Part shown: piece by piece, positions 11,790-22,390 of the stretch
Position numbering within the stretch: position 1 is the stretch's first letter
How the letters are laid out: each line of letters begins with the position of its first letter
NCBI GenBank assembly: GCA_033239525.1
Contig: BSYO01000024.1
Coordinates: 14,813,268-14,877,267, forward strand
Direction of reading: 5' to 3'
Origin: Nepenthes gracilis
Taxonomy: Eukaryota; Streptophyta; Magnoliopsida; Caryophyllales; Nepenthaceae
Length of the DNA stretch: 64,000 nt
Translations under genes and position numbers: made by a program
The notes under the pieces: model-generated
What the model was told of the DNA's origin: nothing
What the model saw: the letters and a program-made list of their open reading frames with translations, nothing else
Databases searched by the model: none

Positions 11790-13580
11790 GATGCCCTCAG
11801 CACTTGCGCTCCAGTAATGGCGCAATGTCCTCGGGCCTAAGGGATACTCTCAGCCTCTCGTCTAGCAGGCGCAACTTCTCCTGTTGACGCCTTACTACCT
11901 CGTTCAAGGAAGCATTCTCCTCCCTGGCGCCAGCAAGCTCGGCCTCAGCCTTCCGACAGGCCTCTCTGACGGCCTCCAACTCTTCCAGTTGGGTGAGACC
12001 CCGAACGACCCGTCCAGAAATGTCGCTGAGCCTCTCGACCGCAACTTGGAACTACGTCCAAAGAAAAGAGAGTGTTAGTACAAAGAAAGTAAAAGAGAAG
12101 GACAGAGAGCCTCGAAAGGAAACGGAAATACCTCGAAGCAAGGAGGCGCTACTTAAAGAGGCCTCTCGGTGTCCTCGGGGCTGGAGCTCAACGGAAGGCA
12201 CCTGAAACTCCAACCTGACCTCGGGAGTAGAAGTCACTTCGGAAGGAGCAATGGCCGGGGGCTCGACAATGGGACGCCTCGCCCGACCTCGAGAATAGGA
12301 GTATCCACGGAAGGAGCAACGGTGGGGGCTCGACAATAAGTGCTTCCACCTCCGTCTCAAAGGCCCGAGGCCATGAACGCTCGGGGACCCCTCGGAACCT
12401 CATCGGGCGCTCGCCCTCATCCACTGGGACCGGGATGGCCGGGAGCTTTCGGCGACGACCTCATCTTCGGCGCCCAACCGAGAGTCCTGGACCTCGAAGA
12501 TCTCGGATGGATGCCCTGCGGAAGTGGGCGGTTCTCGAGAAGATCGGAGAAGCTCCAGGGCGAACTCTCAATCGTTTGGACTTAGGGAGCTCAATCACTT
12601 CATCAATCCTCGGCGGATCCTCCGGGGAGACCGGAGAAATAAAGGCATGTAGAGTCCTCAACCCCTGGGCCCTCGGAAATGAGGATTTCCTTCCCTTGAA
12701 CAAAGGAGCGACAGCGTCCTCGTCCTCAAGATCGTCCTCGTCGAAATGATACCCCTAAAGAGGGCAGCTCCACCACACTCCGAGGACGCTTTGAGCCCTC
12801 AACGTCCGAGCGATGTGATCTCTCGGGACGGCCTGCTTGGCACCACTCGGACGGGGCGAACTTTGGATTACCAAAGTCCCCGTCCTCTTCTTCAACTTCT
12901 TCTTCTTCTTCTTGGACTTCTCGGGAGTAGACTCGGCCCACTTGGCCTCCATGAGGTTCTCGGCTGCAACTGGATGTTTCGTTTGTCCAAATGGAAGCCC
13001 CCGAGATTTTCCTTGATGAGATCCGTGATCTCCTTGAGCTTCCTTTATCATTAAGGGAAGGCTCGCAGACAAAAGATTCGGGGACCACCTTCCCCATTTG
13101 TTGGGAATGGCCCATGACGTTCGGGCGAGGAAGAAGAACTTGTCTTTCCACCTCTTGGTGGAATCGGGATTCCCACCACAAAGCGGGGCAAAGTCCGACC
13201 GAGGGGTCATGGTAATCCGATCAAGGTTATGCGTGAACCTAAACATGACCTTGACTCACCGTAACGTTCAACGCCTTCCCTTTGCAACGAGAAAACGCAT
13301 AAGGAGACGAGATACCTCATGGCGTGGGCCGGGAGTCCCTGCCGGTGGGACTCCCGGGTCCCTCATGATCTCGTATGGCTCCAAAGGAACCGAAACCGCA
13401 GCCCGCTCTTCGGGTGGATCTCAGACCGTGATGAAACCATCGGGAGGCGTGAGGCCTGTCGGTCGGCCCGGCACAACCATGGCCATGTCACTGGGGATCT
13501 CATACGAGAGCCCGTAGTTCCTCGAGCCTCTCGTTGGTCGGGGCCGACGACGCAATATCTCTAACTCCCGGAGCCACCAT
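11790..13580 (-). pseudogene. Antisense ORF of element B (Transposase_28-like, coiled-coil C-terminus)
   Basis: Minus strand, start taken at the ATG at 13580 ([12 protein letters not shown]). After shifts, a block at 13246-12990 reads KRWKDKFFFL then SWAIPNKWG. This is the signature of the plant 'putative gypsy type transposon' family (Transposase_28), which is found antisense between pol and the 3' LTR of some gypsy elements. The C-terminal part near 11979-11800 (REACRKAEAELAGAREENAS) looks like a coiled coil. A lysine-rich stretch (about 12935-12890) could act as a nuclear signal. Function in the element is unknown. Homologous pieces occur in elements G and H. Stops and shifts break this copy. 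Confidence 0.7.
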
Positions 13581-14148
13581 TTTGGGACTTAAGAACACAA
13601 GAGAATGAAGGGCTCTGAGGAATGCAAGGTAGAGGAACGAAGGTTTGAAAACGGGAAGGCTTTGCAGAGAGGAAGACAAGAAGGAAGACATGAGAAGAGT
13701 TTTGAAACGGGCAGGAAGGCGCCTTTTATAGGCAAAAATTTGAAAAAAGACGATCATGACCTGAGCCACGCGTCGCTCAGCCATTCGTTTAAGGAAAAGC
13801 TGCAATTCCACGTGTCGCTCGGCCAGTAGCCCCGAAATGAAATGATGACTTCGCCCACGTGACGTCTGAACGCCCGTCCAAGGGATTAATGGCCCGCCAC
13901 GTGTCAGCCATCCGTTCGCTCCGACGAAATGATGATCTTTACCTTCCCAAGGCATCTGACGAACGCCTCACCTCCGCATTTAATGCCCCAAAGACTGAAA
14001 CGACAGCAGCAGGAGTCCCCAGACAGAAACCACTCGCCCAAAACAGGAGTTCTCAGACAAAATGATTTTCTAAGAATTTCTGACTCCAAGTCGCCTCAGC
14101 CAGGAGGATTCTGAAGAACATGCCAAACGGTCGAAGATCTCGGACCCT
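13581..14148 (+). other. Promoter side of antisense ORF and 3' leader of element B
   Basis: On the minus strand this is the presumed promoter and 5' leader of the antisense gene. It contains several imperfect copies of a CCACGTG / GCCACGTGTC theme (near 13800-13900), which is a G-box-like bZIP/bHLH site. A TATA-like CTATAAAAGG is on the minus strand at about 13723-13733. No coding sequence assigned. Confidence 0.4.
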
Positions 14149-14164
14149 TTGGCATGGGGGCTAG
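14149..14164 (+). other. Polypurine tract of element B
   Basis: TTTGGCATGGGGGCTAG directly precedes the LTR start TGTTGGGTCC. Element G has the matching TTTTGCATGGGGGGCTAG before its 3' LTR. This is the RNase H-resistant primer for plus-strand DNA synthesis. Confidence 0.8.
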
Positions 14165-15039
14165 TGTTGGGTCCAAGACCCGGTGGTCCCCAATCGGGTG
14201 GAGAATACTTGGCCCAAGTGGCCCGAGAATATGAGCGCCGGGACGCACCCGAAAAGAGCCCGAGAACACCTTGAGGCGCAAAGAATGCAAAAGGCAAAGC
14301 TTAGTTATCCGGGCGCGTGACCACGCGCCATGAAATCCTCGGACCTAGCAAGGGTACAAGGACTCGCGCCACGAAGAAAATCTTCGCAAGGTACGAGGAC
14401 TCTCCAGACGTCCGGGAATGCTACCGGCTAACAAATCCCTGCGAGAAAACGCTTGTCCCCAGTCTAAGACTACCACCACTTGCCGGCTGACACCGTCGCC
14501 ACCGTCGACATTCACGGCACGGGGACGGATCGAAGCAGCCGAGATTCACTCCCGCACACCGCGCATCTCGGCGTTGCAGAGCACGTGCGCCAGGTCGGTG
14601 GCGTGCACGGCACCCTACCGTGCGGCATTATTATCGCCTATAAAACCTCAAGCCTCCTACGAAGAAAGGACTCTCTCACTCTCTCACTCTCTCTCTGGGC
14701 TTCTGATCCCTTCTCTCTTATTCTCTTAAGCTTTCAGATTGGTTTTTTAGTGATCGACGTCTTTGCGAACAGTAGAAACCACTCGGACACCTGAAGGGGC
14801 CAACTTAGAAGAAGCTCTCGGCCTTGTATTGATTTTGTAACCCAACGTGCTCATAGTGAAATTTTGCCGAGGCTCAGCCCATTGGTTTTCCCTCCTCATT
14901 CAAGAGGAGGTTTCCACGTAAAACTCCGGTGTTCAATCTCTACTACTCTAACTCGTCGTTTCATCATTTTGCATTCGTTTCACCCTGAATCATCCCAACT
15001 TATTTGTGTTGCTTGGACCCGAAGATCCAGAACGCAACA
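14165..15039 (+). repeat. 3' LTR of element B
   Basis: About 875 bp, from TGTTGGGTCCAAGACCCGG to AACGCAACA. A TATA box (CCTATAAAACC) lies near 14637 and is followed by a CT-rich leader. A very regular U-rich stem-loop is at about 14882-14918: GG, UUUUC, CCUCCUC, loop, GAGGAGG, UUU, CC. Immediately after the LTR comes CATAT, which is also present at the intact gypsy-free site at 6738-6742. Confidence 0.85.
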
Positions 15040-16414
15040 CATATATAAATATATATATGAATATACCATTAAGAATATAATTGATTCGACATATTTTTTT
15101 TAATTATAGAATAAAATTAATATTAGATTAAAAATAATAATATTTAAAAAAAATTAAAAATTGATAATTTTTATAATATGCATGGAACTGAAGCTCAAAT
15201 TTTATGAAGAAATTTGAAAGTTTCAGTCCAATTTTATACGATGACCAAAATGTTCTTTTGATTTCAAATAATATGCTGAATTTGTGAGGTCATTATGCTT
15301 TTATATATTCAAAAAATCTCGATAGAAATTATGTTCTTATAAGCAAGTTTTTTTTTTTTTTTTTTGGGTTAGGGGGGGGGGGGTAAATATATCGACAACG
15401 CTGGTTGTTAGATTAAGATTCATTTAGATGAAAAAAATTCCTGAATTAAGGGGTTGTTTCTCTGAGGAAAAAAGCAATTATTCTCAATCGTCATTTAAAA
15501 GGAAAGACTGAAATTTAACAATTTTAAAAAATACAAATTAATTAAAGACAAATATACTGATTCTTTTAAAAGTTGATAAAATCTCATCCGTAGCTCCTTT
15601 TACATGGACAAATAATATTAAAAAAAATATAGGAATATGTATCCTTTAAGCACACATTAAATGCTAATCTTCTAAGCAAATGGTGCACGTACTATTTTCA
15701 GATGCTTATTATACGTCACTTGGTTAATCTTTGACTGGCACTTGGCCGATCTTTATACGAATATCGCGTAATCTTTTAGTATTTTGTCGCTCAGACACCC
15801 TCATCTGACTTTCGACCAACCATATGCGAACATTGCATGACCGTTCAATGTTCTTTGTCACTTGGATGATGCTGGACAAAGCCCCGTACAAATATCTCAC
15901 GAACCTTACTTAGCTTCTCTGCTTGAATGTTTCACGCATGAATATTACGAGTTTTTCAAATGACCCGTCTGCTTATTGTGATACATATAAGGAAGTGACC
16001 TAACACTTAATATTACCAACCAAAAAAATATTTGTTTGTTGATACAGTGTCCTCATATAAGTTACCATATGGTGTGTGATAACCAGATGGCATCAGATTG
16101 AACCTCCTCCCACCCCAAAAAGGGGGAAAAGACAATAAGATAATGTATACGTAGTTTTTGACAAATACACATTTTTGCCCGGTTATTTTATTAAACGCCT
16201 CATGCCCTTCTTTTGCTGTCTGTTACCTCAACTGTGTGCCTGTTTGTCTTCTTCTTCACTCATGTTGTATTTTGTTTCTGTTTCTGAAAGTTACAGGTCC
16301 ATCAAATTGCTGTTTGAATCCTGTTATCAGTACATTGTGTATTCAAATGCTCTCTGAGTTTTCTGAGAAGTCCTTTAAAGATAAGTAAGGCTTGTCAAAT
16401 TAAGACGTAAAGAT
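15038..16414 (+). repeat. Direct repeat, copy 2 (right flank of element B)
   Basis: Matches copy 1 (6737-8157). It starts exactly at the outer edge of the element B 3' LTR and ends at AAGAT, the target site of copia C. The locus itself is unidentified. A possible exon near 16295-16388, after a TTACAG acceptor, could read PSNCCLNPVISTLCIQMLSE, but no family was recognised. Confidence 0.9.
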
Positions 16415-17637
16415 TGTTAGGTTCTGTCACTTCTTTGTTGATAACTCAACAAATATTTTTATCATCGGAGAATTTACAGCAAATCGTGGCTGGGTAAGGC
16501 TGAAGGAAGGCAAAGTTGCCGGTCAACGGAGGTTGACCGGTCACGCAGAAGTGCTTTGGGCTGGTTGACTGGCTGAAAGGGATTCTGGTCAACGTCCGTT
16601 GACCAGCATAGGAAGGCACATGTTGTGCTAAAATGGTCTGTCAACATGTTGATCAGCCGATTATGGATTCCAGTCAACGTTCATTGACCGACGGAGGAAG
16701 GCGCACGGGTTGCGTTTTGCTAATTGCGTGCAAATGACCGAGGTGCAGAAACGGCCGTGATGCGAAAAAAGCTTAAGGTGCTGGTAACGCCCGAGGACAT
16801 GGGCTGAGTATACAATAACGCCTGATGACATAGGCTACGCACAATAAGGACCGAGGACATGGGATAATGTCCGAGATCCTTGGACAATGCCTGGAGACAT
16901 CAAGAAAGCTTGAGGACATGTGCACAGTTTGGCCCAAGGACCTGGGTACAGAAAGTGCATGAGGACGTTGTACAGATAAAGACCGAGGTCTCTGTTAAGG
17001 TCCGAGGACTTGTTAAGGACTGATATCTTTGATAAAGGTCAACGTTACTAGGCGAAAGTAAGTGAGCTGGAAACGACCGAGCACGCTAGCTTGGAAGATT
17101 GACTATCGCAGAATATGCACAATCCCTGATGATCAGGTGCGATCTCTACAGAGTAGGCACCATTTGTGCAGAACATGCTGACCTGCTGTGCATACGTCAT
17201 CTATGCAGGTGGCAATTTGCAGAATTGGTGCCAGGCAAAGTCAATATCAATATGCATACCGGGGCATGCAGTGAATTAGATAGCTGAGATTGTGAAGTCA
17301 CGGCGGTGAAACTCAGGCGTGTGTAGAAAATAAAATAGAGCGGAGTGCAGAACCAATGAGAGGAAGAAGAGATGAAAAACAGATAATTAAGATTGAAGGA
17401 GAGTTTTCTTACTTACTCTGGAGAGATTTTTCGTAGTCTATCTTGACTGTGTAGCGGATACTCTATCTTGAAATTTTGTAACTATTTTTCACATAGTAGA
17501 TTTGTTAGTAAACTAAGTGTCTCGTAATTTTTTCCTTCGATTTCTGAAGGATTTTCACGTAAAACTTGTATGTTTCTCCTCTTTCTCCCTGTGTGTGCTT
17601 GTGTGCATTCATATTCGATCGGCCTTTTTTTTAAATA
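16415..17637 (+). repeat. 5' LTR of copia C
   Basis: About 1,223 bp. The first 300 bases hold about five paired GGTCAAC / GTTGACC sites (for example near 16521-16540, 16587-16607 and 16671-16690). A long stretch of GAGGACATGG-type repeats follows (about 16780-17010). A U-rich stem-loop is at about 17522-17560. The end is decayed (AAATAAAT in place of CTAACA), placed by the spacing to the primer site. Confidence 0.85.
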
Positions 17638-17639
17638 AA

Positions 17640-17651
17640 TGGTATCAGAGA
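17640..17651 (+). other. Primer-binding site of copia C
   Basis: TGGTATCAGAG is complementary to the 3' end of plant initiator methionine tRNA, the usual primer of copia elements. Confidence 0.85.
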
Positions 17652-17673
17652 TAAGTTGTAAATCGTCGGTTGG

Positions 17674-18545
17674 ATGACATCGTCATCGAGGAATGTTCCG
17701 TTCAGTGTGGAGCAATTCAATGGGCAAAATAATTTCATCCTTTGACATGAAAGGGTAAGGAATGTTTTGACCCGAGAAGAGATGGTAAAAGCTCTTTAGA
17801 GAAGAGAGAAGAAGCCAGAAAATATGACAGATGAAGAGTGGCAAGACAGGAGGGATCTTTCTGATTGCACGATCAAGTTGTGTGATGCGGATAACACTCT
17901 CCAGGAGGTTATAAGCTTATCAGACCCGACGGAGGTATAGGAGAAGTTTGAGAATCGGTATAAGTCCAAATCCTTGATAACCATGCTGCATATAAAGAAG
18001 CAGTTCCATGGCCTATGGTTGTCGGAAGGTGAGAGTTTTGAAAAGTACTTGGACGAGTTCAACCGGTTCGTGACACAGATATTTGCCCTTGATGATGAGA
18101 TCAAGGAGGAAGACAAAGCATTGATGTTATTAGCGTCTTTGTTGGTCTCGTACAATCATATTATCACGACACTACTATTCAGAAAGGACACATTGAGATT
18201 GGACGGTGTTATAGCTTCCTTACTTATGCATAAGTTAAGGTGGAGGAAAAGCGGTAAGGCCTCAAGCTTTCAGCCAAATCTGTTTGTGACCACAAACGGT
18301 CGGGAACGAGGAAAATTGCGGGAATGAGGTGGAGGCGGCGAATCGGAGAGGAGCAACAGCTGGAACAGAAACAAGCTTGAGGAGAAGACATGCTTCCTCT
18401 TTGGCAAGAAATGCCACATAAAGTAGGACTGTCCGTAGAAAAAGCAAGAGAATGATGACAGAAGCAATCATGTGGGGAGACAGGATCATGCTGATGATTG
18501 GGAGACTGTCGCTTTCTGTGGAGACCTCCTGGTTGTCCACGCAGG
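17674..18545 (+). pseudogene. Gag remnant of copia C
   Basis: The start MTSSSRNVPFSVEQFNGQNN is typical of copia gag. The core at 17974-18320 has KQFHGLWLSEGESFEKYLDE, then LLASLLVSYNHIITTLL. A zinc knuckle follows near 18385-18435 (CFLFGKKCHIK, stop, DC), with one position changed to a stop. In-frame stops near 17730, 17793 and 17938 inactivate it. The same gag start is seen in copia E (22391) and as a short relic in element I (59787-59825). Confidence 0.85.
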
Positions 18546-18579
18546 GGAAGCATAGAGGCTGCAGTGCCAGGAGACGAGT

Positions 18580-18960
18580 TGGGTGATGGACAGTGGAGCA
18601 TCATACTATGCGACACCAAGAAAGTTCCACTTTATGAGTTATACGCCCGTTGGCCATGAGGCATTGAAGATGGGTAACGGTGGCTCATCTAAGATTGTTG
18701 GCATCGGGGATGTTTACTTGAGGACAAACAACGGCAACAAACTCATACTGAGGGGTGTGCGGCATGCCCCAAATTTGAGGTTGAATGTGATTTCAACCGG
18801 AAAGTCTGATAAAGAAGACTTCAGGATGACATTTGGTGACGGACAGTGGAAACTCACCAAGGGCGTCTCAGTTATGGCACAGAAAAATAGGAGATCAGGA
18901 TGATACCTAATGAAAGTTTGTGTTTCCTAGGAAAATGCCAAAGGGGGCATTGGTTAAAGC
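18580..18960 (+). pseudogene. Protease remnant of copia C
   Basis: WVMDSGASYYATPRKFHF contains the intact aspartic protease motif DSGAS. The block continues through VGIGDVYLRTNNGNKLIL and RHAPNLRLNVIS, as in copia proteases. A stop follows near 18901, with a trace of the next domain (YLMKVCVS). Then the coding region ends and the 3' leader begins. This protease would cleave the gag-pol polyprotein. Confidence 0.85.
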
Positions 18961-19189
18961 TGCAGTAGGAGGTTGCCAAGGTGGAGTGTAAGGGAGAATG
19001 ATACGACCGCGGAGAAGGAGTTGAAGGGGAGTGAGACTACTCCAGGATCAGTGGAGCGGAGGAAGATATCATTCAGGCTTATAGAACCTGACGTCGGAGT
19101 CCTAATTGAGGGGAAGTTGCTGAAAGGTAGGAGATGACAGTTGTCGGAAAAAGGTAAATATTTTCTCTACAAGGCCATGAGGAAAAGTT

Positions 19190-20372
19190 TGTTGGATTTA
19201 ATCACTCTCTTATGGGTATCTCAACAAACGTTTTTGTTATCGGAGGATTTGTAGCAAATTATAGCCGGACAAGGTTGCGGGAAGGCAAGGTTGCTGGTCA
19301 ACATGTTGTTGACTGGCTGATGGCACGCGGAAGCACTTTGGGCTGGTTGACCGACTGAAAGGGATTCCGGTCAACGTCCGTTGACTGGCAGAGGAAGGCA
19401 CACGTTGTGCAGAAATGGTCAGTCAATATGTTGACCGAAAGATTAAGGATTTCGGTCAACGTCCGTTGACCGGCTGAGGAAGGTGAACGGGTTGCGTTTT
19501 CTTGGTTGCATGGAAACGACCAAGGTGTAGAAACGGTCATGGTGCAGGAAACAGCCGAGGTGCTGGTAACGCCCAAATACATGGGCTATGTACAATAAAG
19601 ACCGAGGACATGGGATAATATCCAAGGTCCTTGAATAATGCCTGGAGACATCAAGAAAGCTCGAGAACATGTGCACAGTTTGGCCGAGGACCTGGGTGCA
19701 GAAAGTGCATAAGGACGTTGCGTAGATAAAGATCGAAGTCTTTGTTAAAGTCTAAGGACTTATTAAGGGCCAATGTCTCTGATAAAGGTCGACGGCACTG
19801 GGCCAAAGCAAGGGAGTTGGAAACAACCGAGCACGCCAGTTCAGAAGACTGACTATCACAGAGCATGCACAATCCCTAATGATCAGGCGTGATCTTTGCA
19901 GAGTAGGCGCCGTTTGTGCAGAACATGCTAACATGTAGTGCATGCGCCGTCTGTGTAGGTGGTAGTTTGTAGAGTTGGTGCCAGGCAAAATCAGTATAAA
20001 TATACATGCGGGGCATGCAGTGAATTAGACAGCTGAGGTGGTGAAATCCAGGCATGTGTGAAAAATAAAAGAGAGTGGAATGCACCACCAGTGAAAAGAA
20101 GAAGAGAAGAAAAATAGAAAGTTAAGGCTGAAGAAGAGTTTTCTTACTTACTCTGGAGAGATTTTTCTTAGTCTGTCTCGAATGTGTAGCGGATACTCTA
20201 TCTCAAAATTTTATAACCATTTTTCACATAGTGGACTTGTTAGTAACTTAAGTGTCCCGTGATTTTTTCCTTCGATTTGTGAAAGGCTTCTACATAAAAC
20301 TTGCGTGTTCTGCCTCTTTCTCCTTGTGTGTGCTCATGTGTATTCTTGTTCGAGCGGCCTTTTTCCCTAACA
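19190..20372 (+). repeat. 3' LTR of copia C
   Basis: About 1,183 bp, from TGTTGGATTTAATCACTC to CCCTAACA. Paired W-box palindromes lie at about 19296-19480. A TATA-like GTATAAATATACATG is at about 19995. A U-rich stem-loop is at about 20257-20296. Many differences from the 5' LTR, mostly transitions, indicate an old insertion. Confidence 0.9.
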
Positions 20373-20377
20373 AAGAT

Positions 20378-20553
20378 CGAGTCTTATAGCACTCCGGGTA
20401 TAGAAACTTTTTAAGGGAGATTATGGCCAGAGGAAATATGTGTCATTCTTGTCTAGCATGTTTCTTAGGCATGTGAATAAGCCTCTTGTACTTGAACACA
20501 CCATAGACTTGAACACACCGTAGAGTTTATTGAAGCCTTATTATGTGTTTTAT
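20378..20553. other. Short unique segment between copia C and LTR D
   Basis: This is the right flank of copia C, continuing the locus of copy 2. It holds a near-repeat of CTTGAACACACC(A/G)TAGA. No gene recognised. Confidence 0.4.
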
Positions 20554-21610
20554 TGTATTAGGTCTGGTCATTCTCTTATCGGTGCTCAATAAACTAGAGA
20601 CATTATTGGAGGCCGCATAGGACTTGTGTGGAGTGCTACAGACTGGTTGCAGCAGAAAGACTTGAGGACTTTATGCAGCAAAGGGATGAGGACTTTGCGG
20701 AGTCGGATGGACAGCACGACCAAGGTGTGCGGATGGCTAAGAAGGCAAAAGGTAAGTGCACGGACGGCTGATAGTGCGCAGACGGCCAAGAAGGCAAAAG
20801 GCCAACTGATGAAGCACACAAAATTTACCAGTTGGTTTACTGGTATGGAAACGATCGAGGACATGGGCTGCACAGTAACAATCGAGGACATGGGATAATA
20901 TTTGTGCTCGTTGTTATTGCCTGGAGACATCAAAGAATGATTAAGAACTTTGTGATGACCAAGGGCACAGAGAACGGTTAATGGTCCGCGGAATTGAGGA
21001 CAGCAAGGATCGAGGACAACGTGACAGCTGACATAGCAAGCAGTTGGCTTTGCAGGCTTTGTAGAGCAAGCTGCGAAACTGCAGGTGTGCACCGTCTGTG
21101 CAGGTAGCAGGTTACAAAGTTAGTCGACAAAATTGGTGGTAGGTTGCAGAACTGGTGGCAGGCGATTGTCTACAAGCAACATGCCTATTGGTAGATAGTT
21201 TTCAAGTAGGATTCTTATAAATATACATGCTAGGCATGAGGTGAAGGTGACACACAAGACACGACACAAGTGACAGGAAGCTGTGAGAGAAGGGAGGCGG
21301 TCAAGTCTCCAGAGGAAAGCTCACGACGATGAAGTTTAGGAGAGTGAAAGGAAAGGAGAGGGGTGCACCACCAGTGAGGAAGGAGAAAAGAAAAATAGAG
21401 AGTGAAAAGAAGGAGAGCTTTCTTATTTACTCCGAAGAGGTTTTTCTTTATCCAGCTGGGTGTGTAGCGAATAATCCATTTCGGGGGTTCTTTGTAACCA
21501 ATTTTCACATAGTGAATTTATTGAAGATTAAATGTCCTATGATTTTTTCTTTCGATCTGTGAATGATTTTTCACGTAAAATTGAGCTTCTTACTCTCTGT
21601 CTCTCATTCT

Positions 21611-22355
21611 TGTTGGGGGTTACTCTCGTGTCGAAATCCTGATGGTCTGAGGATTTCATGAATGCATGAGGACCTTGTGAGGCTAAGGTCCGCGAACACA
21701 TGCACTGAATGTCCGCGGACTGTGAAAAGTGTCTTTGGTGCGAGAAATCTCAGTCAACATTAGCGTTGATCGGTTGGCTGGAAATGGATATCCTGTAAAA
21801 CTGTCATCTACAGTTGACATACAGTTTGCCTACCATTTTGGGTAGTTGAAGGACGTCATCTTCTGGAAGCCTGCATGTGCCACCTGCAGGGTATGGTTGT
21901 GCTTGCTGTTGCAGGCTTTGAGAATTGTGCCCCAACCACCGTACAGCTAGGGTGGTTGACTGTCTTCTTGCCTGTGTACATATATATTTGTATACTTAGA
22001 AATGGGAGTTTGTGAAGCCTTTGTATGAGATAGAGGAGATGAAGAGTGGAAGAAAAGAGAGCTGTGAGAGAAAAACACAAAGAGTGTTGTTCGTGACCTG
22101 TTCTTCATTTTCGTCCCGTGTTGTTTATGTAACCAAAATCTCATACTTAGTGATTTATTTGTTGGCTTGGTGTCTCATGATTTTCTTCTTATTTTAGAAG
22201 GATTTTTCACGTAAAATATTTAGTGTTTACTTCTCGTATACTTCTTCCTTCCTTCCCTTCTCTGCAAGTGAGTGACTCGGTATTTGTGGATCGACCGGCC
22301 ATCCTGACGCCAACAAGTGGTATCAGAGACAATCAAATCTCTTCTGATATCAACA
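21611..22355 (+). repeat. 5' LTR of copia E
   Basis: About 745 bp, from TGTTGGGGGTTACTC to GATATCAACA. It contains one decayed GTCAA / TTGA pair (about 21752-21775) and a U-rich stem-loop at about 22174-22212. The last 40 bp (from 22316) include TGGTATCAGAG, a primer-site-like sequence now inside the LTR. It is followed by a second, decayed primer site (TGGTATTGGAG at 22358). Confidence 0.9.
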
Positions 22356-22390
22356 AGTGGTATTGGAGGCTGGTTGAGAATTCTGCCCTA

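Larger units (their letters stand above)
8213..15039 (+). mobile_element. Ty3/gypsy element B, 5'-truncated, with 3' LTR
   Basis: Order on the plus strand: reverse transcriptase from mid-domain, RNase H, integrase, a 54 bp tandem array, an ORF antisense to pol, polypurine tract, and a complete 3' LTR. The 5' LTR, primer site, gag, protease and first part of reverse transcriptase are absent. GC content is well above that of the flanks. The pol frame is broken by many small shifts. The layout (antisense ORF and 3' tandem repeats) is that of Tat-like gypsy elements. Confidence 0.9.
16415..20372 (+). mobile_element. Ty1/copia element C, gag-protease only
   Basis: 3,958 bp with two LTRs (16415-17637 and 19190-20372), a TGGTATCAGAG primer site, gag and protease. 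After protease the sequence jumps to a short 3' leader; integrase, reverse transcriptase and RNase H are all absent. The 3' leader (about 18960-19189) is clearly related to that of element I (about 60015-60225). It could only have moved with enzymes from a partner element. Its gag and protease contain stops. Confidence 0.9.
16410..20377. repeat. Target-site duplication AAGAT around copia C
   Basis: AAGAT at 16410-16414 (before TGTTAGG) and at 20373-20377 (after CCCTAACA) is a perfect 5 bp duplication, the length made by copia integrases. The same AAGAT precedes the LTR fragment in copy 1 (8153-8157). Confidence 0.9.

Noticed and set aside
14418..14794. Open frames within the 3' LTR of element B.
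   Set aside because: They lie in the promoter and leader part of an LTR and show no domain; chance frames in GC-rich DNA.
22316..22330. First CAACA plus TGGTATCAGAG taken as the LTR end and primer site of copia E.
   Set aside because: The ATTCT target duplication fits only the second CAACA in both LTRs.
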